DNA of 64,000 nucleotides from Viridothelium virens (taxonomy: Eukaryota > Ascomycota > Dothideomycetes > Trypetheliales > Trypetheliaceae). The first letter of the stretch is position 1. Every line of letters starts with the position of its first letter. Below, piece by piece: positions 56,533 to 64,000 of the stretch. The notes under the pieces were generated by a model. That model did not search any database, had not been told where the DNA came from, and worked only from the letters and a program-made list of their open reading frames with translations. The translations under genes and the position numbers were made by a program. The stretch is from the NCBI GenBank assembly GCA_010094025.1, contig ML991800.1, positions 269,274 to 333,273 on the forward strand, written 5' to 3'.

Positions 56533-57144
56533 CACGTACGTCCATCGCGAAGCATTACGCCTGATTCCCCGTCCCAGAACCCGTGGATCAAGAAAGACAG
56601 AAATTCGAGCAACTGGATGCTGGACAACTAATCTTGTTAGGTGCCAATAGGTACCTTACATTTTTGGCGTAGTTGTCAAGCGGGAGTAGCATCAGGCTCC
56701 CACCAAGTACCCCTCATCCACATTTGACGTCAACACTAGCCAAGGGTCTATAACGCGTTTCCCCTACTAATGTTCGGAGCATCAGGATCAGGATGTAAAG
56801 TCTGATATTGACATACCTTCGCATCTGGTAGACGAAGAAGGGCTTTTTTCACTCGTGGGTTCTCTGGCGGTCTCATCCCCGATGGCTCCAAAGTCACCCT
56901 TTCCGTCATGGTTACAAGCAGCTACAATCGTCACGATTTCTTCTAAGACGCGCAAATTCACAGTGCCGTTTTATTATCCGATGGAACCGAGGATGGGACG
57001 ATGACATGAGAATGATCGTCTTCAGACCGACAAACTACCCGAACGATTCTGTTCATCCGTAAGCTTTAACAAGATCCTAAGGTACTTTTGGTGCTCTGCT
57101 TCTTTCAAAGTCTCTATTACAACCTGCCAACTTGCTCAGACACA
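56533..57144. other. Intergenic region
   Basis: About 600 bp upstream of the amidohydrolase gene; no other feature recognised. Confidence 0.45.
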
Positions 57145-58119
57145 ATGTATCCTTTGATCACTCTTGAAGAGCACTACCTCTCCAACGATGTCCGCAAGCT
57201 ACGCGAGGGCTCATCCAGCAACCCATACAATCGCTTCCCCCCAATAACCACCACCCAACTCCTCGACCTCTCCGACCTCCGCCTCAAAGACATGGACGCC
57301 GGCTCCGTCTCCCTCCAAATCGTCTCCCACGGCCCGGGCAACTTCCCCCCCGAGCTCTGCCACGCCGGCAACGACCACCTCTCCGCCGCAATCCAGCAAC
57401 ACCCGACGCGGCTCGCAGGGTGGGCCATGCTGCCCATGTCGCAGCCCACGCAAGCCGCCGACGAGCTAACGCGGTGCGTGCAGCAGCTGGGCTTCCGGGG
57501 CGCCCTCATCGACAACCACCTCGACGGCCGCTTCTACGACGACGCCTCCTACTGGCCCGTGTTCGCGCGCGCGCACGACCTCGACGTCCCGCTGTACCTG
57601 CACCCGACGTTCGCGCCCGCCGCGCTGCAGCCGCACTATAGCGGCAACTTCTCTGACGCCGCGGCGTTTTGGATGGGCCATGCGAGCTGGGGCTGGCATT
57701 CGGAGACGGCGCTGCATCTGCTCAGGCTGTGGGCGGCGGGCGTGTTTGATCGCTTTCCGAGGCTGAAGCTCGTGGTCGGGCATATGGGCGAGATGCTGCC
57801 GTTTCAGCTGGATCGGATTTGTGGGCAGGCGAGGGCGTGGGGGACGGAGCTGCGGCGGGATTTGAGGACGGTGTGGGAGGAGAATGTGTGGGTGACGACG
57901 AGTGGGATGTTTTCGCTGGCGCCGCTGGCGTGTCTGCTGAGGGTGTCGCCGATTGAGAAGATCATGTATTCGGTGGACTATCCGTTCTCGACGAATGAGA
58001 AGGGGGCGGCGTTTGTAGAGGAGATGGATAAAAGTGGGCTGTTGACCACGAAGCAAATGGAGATGATATGCTACAAGAATGCCGAGAATTTGCTAGGTGT
58101 TAATGCGCCTAAGTCATAG
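57145..58119 (+). CDS. Amidohydrolase-2 family decarboxylase (gamma-resorcylate decarboxylase-like)
   Basis: A single-exon 324-aa enzyme of the amidohydrolase 2 (ACMSD/resorcylate decarboxylase) family, which removes CO2 from aromatic acids such as resorcylate or salicylate-type compounds. The metal ligands expected for gamma-resorcylate decarboxylases can be placed: Glu8 and His10 in ITLEEHYLS, His153 in PLYLHPTF, and Asp278 in YSVDYPFS; the conserved His of VVGHMGE is also there. FRGALIDNHLDGRFYDD and WGWHSETALHLLRL are typical for fungal members. The start is ATG 57145; the open frame upstream begins with a TTG. Codon use is very GC-rich from 57250 to 57950, in contrast to neighbours, giving long false frames on the other strand. 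It may work with the FAD monooxygenase and MFS genes 10-13 kb away, though nothing proves this. Confidence 0.9.
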   Translation: MYPLITLEEHYLSNDVRKLREGSSSNPYNRFPPITTTQLLDLSDLRLKDMDAGSVSLQIVSHGPGNFPPELCHAGNDHLSAAIQQHPTRLAGWAMLPMSQPTQAADELTRCVQQLGFRGALIDNHLDGRFYDDASYWPVFARAHDLDVPLYLHPTFAPAALQPHYSGNFSDAAAFWMGHASWGWHSETALHLLRLWAAGVFDRFPRLKLVVGHMGEMLPFQLDRICGQARAWGTELRRDLRTVWEENVWVTTSGMFSLAPLACLLRVSPIEKIMYSVDYPFSTNEKGAAFVEEMDKSGLLTTKQMEMICYKNAENLLGVNAPKS

Positions 58120-58428
58120 TACTTTAGAGTCTGGAAAAGTTGCTCCTATAGTTGAAAGGGAGTAACAAAAAACTATTTCACGCAAAGTCTCCGATTTTTT
58201 GAGACGTCCATTTTCTGTGCTCTACCCATGTAGTCTCTCCTAGGCCCGTGTGGCCATGAGAGAGGATAATAGTACAAATAGAGGAGGTTATCCGATCTCC
58301 TGCATTGGGAATATCCTGCCCGGCAACTCCCAGTCTGATATAACTCGCCCCTAAGACTCCATCTAATACGAGAAAATGCTTCCGGTTCAATGTTATACAC
58401 TTTCCCTCCGTCTCAAGCCATGATCGCG
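58120..58428. other. Convergent intergenic region
   Basis: Holds the 3' ends of the amidohydrolase (+) and MINDY (-) genes. No further feature. Confidence 0.5.
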
Positions 58429-61191
58429 TCACATTATACTACACTTATCCCGATCATCGCTCGACACTGGAATCTGCTGACCACTTGATCGCCTCCCACC
58501 TCCCCTGCCCATTGGCCTTCCGCCGTTTCCGCTACCCAATGGAATCTGATCTACCAAGGTTTGACTGGGGCCCCTTCTGCGTGGACTGTTGGGAGTCATT
58601 CGGCCAGGATACCCTTGTCCAGGTGCCAACGGACTGCTGGTTTGTCCCATCGAGTTCGTTGTCGCTTGCTGCCCATACGCGCTCTGTCTCCTTTGTCTGT
58701 TTGTGCCGTCCGGTCCGGGAGTTTGCCCAGGAATGTAGGGGCGATCGCTGGCAGCTTGTTCGTAGGGCGGCGGTGCGTCTTCGCCCTCGGCATTCGGACG
58801 ATGAGTAGCGGCGACGTTATTGCTTCCACCCCTTCCGCTTCGCCGGGGTGGAACTTGAGGGCGTGAATCTTGGCCTGGGATTGGAAGAGTGGGCGATTCT
58901 CGGGAAAGATAGCGGCGGGAGAGGTCGTCTTCGCGGCGACGAGCGGCTTGCGAGCGACGGTGGGCGTCTTCTTCTTCTTCTTGTAATTGGAGTGCAAGAG
59001 CAAGATCGTGATCTTCTTGTTCGGTGCTTGCTGCGGCTGATGATGTTTCAGCGTTACTGGCACCTTTCGACGCAATCACTCCTGTTTCTTGGGCAGATGC
59101 AATCCCTGCAGCATTACTTGTCGAGGATGATGATTTGCCTCGGCGAGATGGAACTGTTTCCCAGCCAACATCATCATCGAGAAGGCTGCGAAGAGGCTGC
59201 TGTTGTGGTTTGGTGGAGCTTCCGCGAGCGCTAGATGGTCCGGCATTATCTTGCACGTTGCCAACAGGTCGAAAATCGCCAGAGAAGAGCTCGCTATGAC
59301 GTCCACTTACGTCTGCAAGACTTTCCCACACGATTTCGTCATGACTGGAGTAGCCAGCATCTGTGACTAGCGTCATCAAACGATTGCTGCGCGGCTCCTT
59401 ATACAATGTCGAGAAATGGTCGTTGCGGAAGAGAATGGCCATTTCGCCTGGCCGAACTGAGTCGTTGATTACTTGGAGACCGTAGTCGGTTAGCTGCGTG
59501 GGCCAAGTTTCAAGAAACTCTTTGATAGAAATGACATCCTCAAAGACTTGCTGCTCTTCTGAAGTTAGCGCGGAAACTCGTAACTTTTCTTCCAGTTCTT
59601 CTTCCCGGAACTGGATGTTTTGAGCATCTTCGTACGTCGGTGCAGATCGCCGCAATGCTACAAATTCTAATGAGCTGGCAGGGGGAAGCCAGCCATGCAA
59701 AAGAGGTATTGCGAAGGTACTGTAGAGTCGCATCTCTCGTGTTTCTTCGAATGCTCCTGGGCCCGCCACAGAGTCCTTTTCGCTCAACTCATCGAAAGGG
59801 TTGGAAACAAAGCGTGGATTGACGTTCATTCCTGTGTGTAACGTGATCAAAAAAGCATAGAGATCTCCCACGTCTGGTAACTCAAACGCTGCACCTCCTC
59901 GCCTCCCAGACATTAATTCTTCAAACACTGCGTCTAAAAGCAGACCCAAGCTCACTTGTTCCCTTACCCGAAGAGTCTCCACAAGAGCAGTCTCTACGCC
60001 TGGAGGTGTTCCAAGAACCAGAGCGTTGACTAGAGCGAGAAGCGGACATGGTCCGTTGGCATTCTGTATGATGATGGGAGATCTTCTGGGATTGCTGCTA
60101 CTCCTTTCATCAAACCAGTTGATGTGCTTGATCGAGTAATGTTCGCTTCGCTCTCGATTGGCTTTGGTCATCGGTGTTTCCACTTCCTGGCGGGAGCTGG
60201 CGGTGACTTTGGCAATGTCTATCCCTGGCCGTGGTGGTTTAGTTGGCGCCTCATCTTCTTGCGACTGTGGAAGGTCATCATTGGGATTCCTCCTTGGCGG
60301 TAGTTCAGGTACCTGTTCCTCCGTTGGATGTTGCTCACTTGGGTGCACTGGAGCACTGCCTGAAGCATGAACAGGTCCATCGGACCATTTCTGCTCTGCT
60401 GTAAGCTCAGATGCCCAAGGATTGCTCTCTGCAATCGGACTGAATCCAGTGTGTTCTTGTTGTGATTGGGTTGCGCGTATCGACGAGGGTTGTTCTACAG
60501 GAGTCTCCCTCATCTCAGGAAAGCCATCAATCAGGAGTTTCGATGAATTTGCATTTTGCTGGTCTGAAAGAGAGATGTTTCCAAGTGCATCTGTTGGAGG
60601 TGATGCAGGCTGAACAGTAACAGGAGGTGGAGGAGGGGGGTGTGACGGTAGTGCAGGGCTCTCCCAGGGTGACGTGGTGCTGGTGATCGCTTCGTTGCTG
60701 GGACCTGTTGACTGTTTACGCAAGTATGGGTTATTGATAGAAAACTTCCGACCGCTACCTCCAGTACTCTGAGTCGAGATTTGTGGCGAGGACTGCTCGT
60801 TGGAGATACTGGGCTGCGGGCTATGAGAGGGGCTTTTTGAGCCGACTCGCAGTGTTTCAGGAAGAACTTCCTGGGAGGCCGGCAGTACTGAAGTTACGCT
60901 TTGACTGTTGGAGGTAGACCCTATCCGAAGAGCATCTGGGAGTGGTTTCTGATGGTTCGGTTGGCTTGGTATCCCGCTCTGGATCGCTCGGTTGGCTGAT
61001 AACTCGGGAGCGGTCGGGTTTGGTTCTTCATCATCACTATCTTTGTCCCAATCCGAGCCCGTGTCCTCGTCGTCTTCTGCATTTCCTTCATTCTTGCGAT
61101 CTCTAGTAGGAGATATAGGGTAAGGAGGATTATTCGCGGCCTGTGAGAGGGGAGCAGGCACCAGATCAGAGGTTGTCGGCCTTCCAACCAT
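58429..61191 (-). CDS. MINDY-family deubiquitinase
   Basis: A single-exon 920-aa protein with a MINDY catalytic domain (FAM63-like), a Cys protease that trims K48-linked polyubiquitin. The N-terminal 340 residues are disordered and rich in Ser, Pro and acidic residues. The catalytic core begins with IKHINWFDERS and IIIQNANGPCPLLALVNALV: Gln376 and the nucleophile Cys382 have the family spacing. The catalytic His592 is in FRNDHFSTLYKE. Other core blocks are LYAFLITLHTGMNVNPRF and FLETWPTQLTDYGL. A Gln/Glu-rich segment (DHDLALALQLQEEEEDA) looks like a ubiquitin-interacting (MIU-type) helix, followed by a Pro/Gly-rich tail ending KCSIM, which could be a CaaX prenylation signal. The start is ATG 61191; the frame upstream opens with GTG at 61299. 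Divergent from TRM6. Confidence 0.92.
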   Translation of the reverse strand: MVGRPTTSDLVPAPLSQAANNPPYPISPTRDRKNEGNAEDDEDTGSDWDKDSDDEEPNPTAPELSANRAIQSGIPSQPNHQKPLPDALRIGSTSNSQSVTSVLPASQEVLPETLRVGSKSPSHSPQPSISNEQSSPQISTQSTGGSGRKFSINNPYLRKQSTGPSNEAITSTTSPWESPALPSHPPPPPPVTVQPASPPTDALGNISLSDQQNANSSKLLIDGFPEMRETPVEQPSSIRATQSQQEHTGFSPIAESNPWASELTAEQKWSDGPVHASGSAPVHPSEQHPTEEQVPELPPRRNPNDDLPQSQEDEAPTKPPRPGIDIAKVTASSRQEVETPMTKANRERSEHYSIKHINWFDERSSSNPRRSPIIIQNANGPCPLLALVNALVLGTPPGVETALVETLRVREQVSLGLLLDAVFEELMSGRRGGAAFELPDVGDLYAFLITLHTGMNVNPRFVSNPFDELSEKDSVAGPGAFEETREMRLYSTFAIPLLHGWLPPASSLEFVALRRSAPTYEDAQNIQFREEELEEKLRVSALTSEEQQVFEDVISIKEFLETWPTQLTDYGLQVINDSVRPGEMAILFRNDHFSTLYKEPRSNRLMTLVTDAGYSSHDEIVWESLADVSGRHSELFSGDFRPVGNVQDNAGPSSARGSSTKPQQQPLRSLLDDDVGWETVPSRRGKSSSSTSNAAGIASAQETGVIASKGASNAETSSAAASTEQEDHDLALALQLQEEEEDAHRRSQAARRREDDLSRRYLSRESPTLPIPGQDSRPQVPPRRSGRGGSNNVAATHRPNAEGEDAPPPYEQAASDRPYIPGQTPGPDGTNRQRRQSAYGQQATTNSMGQTSSPLAPGQGYPGRMTPNSPRRRGPSQTLVDQIPLGSGNGGRPMGRGGGRRSSGQQIPVSSDDRDKCSIM

Positions 61192-61743
61192 CTTTCTGGG
61201 CCAGTCTGTCCTCCTGGAGAGTTCGATCTGAGTGAGGGAGTCTGGACTAGGCGGCCATTTGGCACAGAGTGTCGATTCACTTAATCTTCTAAGACTCACA
61301 ACTCAATCGCTTAGCTGCGGCCGTATCCCAAGTATGCCGTGGCGCGTAAGTAGACTGTCTCTAGCATAGGCTGGGAAACTCTTACTCCGGTGTGGTCTTG
61401 ATGTACAAGATCCAGAGGAGCAGACTTGAATAGGTGGAAGTGCCGAAGCTTCAAACTGTCACAAAGGATTTTTCGTCGTTAGCGAGTATTGAGAGGATCC
61501 GAGGAGCGGAAGAGGGTCTGTGAATATTGTTGTTGTTGTTTTGCTGATGTAGGCGATGACGAACGGTGTGCGCCACTGCATCGCCACATGCGCCGCCACA
61601 CGTCGCATTCATGCACCCACGAGTAAACCACCCCACCATCCATTGACGACCCACCATCTACTAATGGTATTCCCTGTCCGATCTCATGGAAATGAGTGAA
61701 GGGTGGCTGAGCTGAGCGACGAAAAGGCAGAAACTCCTTCTAA
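61192..61743. other. Divergent promoter region of MINDY and TRM6
   Basis: About 550 bp between the two starts. The MINDY frame runs on to 61299 without an ATG, and a GTAAG-like site near 61350 on the plus strand is not tied to any exon I can support. No element named. Confidence 0.4.
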
Positions 61744-63588
61744 ATGCATTCCTCGATTCAGCCTCACTCCTACGTTGTCCTGAGACTACCATCTAGCACA
61801 TTGAAAATCGTGCAAGTCGTGCCTAATACGTACGTGGAATAGTTTGTATGAGCGCCATGCAGAACCATTTTCCTCTCGCACTCAACTTGAAGGCTCACGC
61901 CGGACAGGATAGTCTCTATCGGAAAATTTGGATCCTTTCCAGCGAATCTCCTTCTAGGAAGGCCATACCATCTAACTTTTGATATTCTTGAGAAAAATGA
62001 GAGCAACCCTCAGACCGATCTGCGCATCGTCTCAGCAGCAGAGCTTCATGCTGAAGCCATTTTGGATGAAGGCGATAGCCCGTCTGAATCTCGCGACGAG
62101 CTAAGTGCGGACACGGCAGACGGGGTTGAGTACGACGTCCAAGATGATGGATCCGTGACTCTCCGTAGCAATCAAAATACCATCGATGATCCAAATCGTC
62201 AATCACTATCGTTGGAAGATATCGAAGAGCTCAAGAAACTCAGCACTGGCAGAGACATTATCGAATTGCTTATGAAATCACATTCTGGTCTTGATGAGAA
62301 GACGGCCTTCTCTTTGGCTAAGTACGCAGTGCGGAAGCGAGGAAAGTATCTCAAAAGATTCACCGTGCTACCCCTCGACGTGTCCTTGCTATTAGAGTGG
62401 GTTCTCACAGAAAAGGAAGCTCCAAGGATAATGGAGTTAAGAGAAGAATTACTAGGGCTGGTTCTTTGCTGGAGCAATGTCCATCACATGATGCCTCTGT
62501 CAAACGCTTATTGCCCCGATGATGTGTCTGCCTCCGGTCGATGGTTAGTAATAGATGAGACGAGTGGCTTGATTGTGGCAGCTTTAGCCGAAAAAATAGG
62601 CGTCTTGTATGAAGAAGAGGAGGACGAGGAGGACGAGGAGAGAGAACTGCCAGACTCATCTCGATCTTACCCTCAACTCAATGGTATGCCAGTGAAAGTC
62701 CATCAATCAGATGCCATTTCGACGGAGGAGAAATGTTCGGATACACAATCGAACGGAGTTCCCTCTGATTCAGCAGCAAATAGATCGTCAACATTACAAC
62801 CTCAAATGCCCGTAAACCGGCCTCCCAAGCATTCGGTCCGCGCTCAATCCGCTACATCAAACTCCATTACTCTCCTCCATGCGGCAACACAACCTAATAT
62901 ATCCTTACTCAAGTACTTCGGCTACGACGATAGCAATGCTAACGAGAAACACCATCTTTTCATGCATCTGAAAACACTTTCCTGGCTCCAACTACTATCC
63001 CCGGAAGCCGATAGCACTTACCAAGAGCCTGAGGTCGTTCCTGATAATATTCTGCAGACCTGGAGGGGTGGCAAGAAAAGCAGCTATTTTCGCAAACGCC
63101 GCAGATGGGAAAGAGTCAAAGATGTCATCGATGATACGCGTCGTGGTGACTTTGACGGTCTTGTCATTGCTAGTGTCATGGAACCTGCCGAGATTCTGCG
63201 CCATCTTCTTCCTCTCCTAAAGGGCGGCGCACCCGTCGTAGTCTTCAGTCCGAACGTGGAACCGTTGGTGAAACTGACAGATCTATTTTCTAAAGCCCGC
63301 CGCACAGCTTTCATGACCAATCCGCCCGACGATAGCGACATGCCGACCGAGGACTTTCCCATAGATCCGACGCTGATGCTAAACACAATGCTGCAGACGA
63401 GTCGGGCGAGAAGCTGGCAGGTCCTTCCTGGACGAACGCATCCATTGATGATGGCAAGGGGTGGAGCAGAAGGCTATATCTTCACTGGCACCAGAGTCCT
63501 GAAGGGAGAAGGCGCAGCTAGAGCAAGGGGAAGGTTCAGCAAGAAACGAAAAATTGAACGGGGCGAAGAGATAGAAGACGACTCCTGA
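61744..63588 (+). CDS. TRM6: tRNA (adenine(58)-N1)-methyltransferase non-catalytic subunit TRM6
   Basis: A 588-aa homologue of Trm6/Gcd10, the RNA-binding subunit that with Trm61 makes m1A58 in tRNAs, including initiator tRNA-Met. Two exons: 61744-61829 and 61908-63588; the 78-nt intron (GTACGT...GGACAG) joins VQVVPNT to IVSIGKFGSFPANLL. The N-terminus (YVVLRLPSSTLKIVQVVPN) and GRPYHLTFDIL are typical, as is ELKKLSTGRDIIELL with SLAKYAVRKRGKYLKRF and the Rossmann-like second half (DFDGLVIASVMEPAEILRHL, GAPVVVFSPNVEPLVKL). An acidic stretch (EEEEDEEDEERE, residues about 245-257) and a Ser-rich linker lie between. The C-terminus has the family's QVLPGRTHPLMM and GGAEGYIFTGTRVL, then a basic tail. 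The S-adenosylmethionine motif is lacking, as expected of this subunit. Confidence 0.93.
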
Positions 63589-63766
63589 ATGTGGACTCGG
63601 TGATCTGTCTTCATCATGTACTTCTTGTAATTGCATCTGGGTATTATTGACATAGAAAAAGACCTCGAATGGCAAGACATTTCATAGAATACATGTATGA
63701 AATATTTCAACGCTGCAGTAATTGTGGATACCTCGCAAGAAACCATCGCGTATTTCCGCTTCTCTC

Positions 63767-64000
63767 TCAGTTCTCCCTCCCTTCTCCATACAAGACCTCG
63801 CAAACCCCTCCAATCGGTACATCCATGACTGCATCCGTCCCCTCGCTCCACAAACCCCTCCAATCCAAGTCCCCACTCCCATCTCCCTTGAGCTTCCCCT
63901 TTCCCTTCTCATCACCTGCCTCTCCAGCATTCGCCCTCCTCCTGCCCCCCTTCCCCCTCCCTCCCTCCTTTACCGCGCCACTCCTCTCCCCCTCCGCCTC
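63767..64000 (-). CDS. C-terminal end of an unidentified gene (truncated by window edge)
   Basis: A frame of 77 codons runs from the window edge to a TGA at 63767-63769 on the minus strand. It is first Gly/Arg/Lys/Glu-rich (GGRGKGGRRRANAGEAGDEK) and then ordered-looking: GDLDWRGLWSEGTDAVMDV and PIGGVCEVLYGEGREN at the end. This looks more like a real protein C-terminus than the overlapping frames, which are shadows. It would be convergent with TRM6. No family recognised. Moderate to low confidence, since only the tail is visible and the purine bias of this strand keeps several frames open. Confidence 0.45.
   Translation of the reverse strand, partial: EAEGERSGAVKEGGRGKGGRRRANAGEAGDEKGKGKLKGDGSGDLDWRGLWSEGTDAVMDVPIGGVCEVLYGEGREN

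Noticed and set aside
57466-58056. 196-codon minus-strand frame in the amidohydrolase gene
   Set aside because: Low-complexity Arg/His/Gln-rich shadow caused by the GC-rich codon use of the real plus-strand gene, in which the metal ligands are all present.
41277-58119. Secondary-metabolite biosynthesis cluster
   Set aside because: An AflR-like regulator, oxidoreductases and a transporter are there, but no backbone enzyme (PKS, NRPS, terpene cyclase or DMATS) is in the window and the regulator is broken.

Overview
This window is nuclear DNA from a filamentous ascomycete (Pezizomycotina). The signs are many short GT-AG introns (about 48-135 nt) with CTNAY-like branch points, a Zn2Cys6 regulator, a HET-domain gene, NACHT/ankyrin genes, a rhodopsin-domain integral membrane protein, and secreted CE5 and GH18 enzymes. 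A leotiomycete-like fungus is my guess from gene content; no rRNA or organellar marker confirms it. All splice junctions below were read by eye from consensus sites and reading-frame continuity.

Layout. 1-5.6 kb: 5' part of a DDHD phospholipase (-), a hotdog thioesterase (+), an aquaglyceroporin (-). 5.6-8.2 kb: HET-domain gene with an in-frame stop. 8.6-13 kb: Sub1/PC4 coactivator and a PXA-PX-nexin-C protein (both -). 13.6-15.3 kb: MFS transporter relic. 17.7-24.7 kb: secreted ferritin-like (Rds1-type) protein, an uncharacterised secreted-type protein, and a CE5 acetylxylan esterase with CBM1. 26.3-30.1 kb: decayed NWD-NACHT gene. 31-32.4 kb: rhodopsin-domain membrane protein. 35.3-35.4 kb: tRNA-Ser(GCU) with two insertions. 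35.9-36.3 kb: possible solo LTR. 39.2-40.8 kb: GH18 chitinase. 41.3-42.1 kb: decayed AflR-like regulator. 42.5-58.1 kb: small disordered protein, FAD monooxygenase, MFS transporter, large intact NACHT-ankyrin protein, SDR, metallophosphoesterase with one stop, and an amidohydrolase-2 decarboxylase. 58.4-64 kb: MINDY deubiquitinase (-), TRM6 (+), and the edge of another minus-strand gene.

Housekeeping genes (DDHD, SUB1, sorting nexin, MINDY, TRM6) lie at both ends. The middle is accessory: secreted plant-wall and chitin enzymes, self/non-self recognition genes, possible aromatic catabolism genes, relics and long gene-poor tracts. Two patterns stand out. First, several otherwise readable genes are stopped by codons that are one C:G-to-T:A transition from a sense codon (HET, NACHT, regulator, phosphoesterase). 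Second, the tRNA-Ser(GCU) gene has its usual anticodon-loop intron plus a 51-nt insertion in the D-loop that has the form of a spliceosomal intron; removing it restores a standard tRNA.
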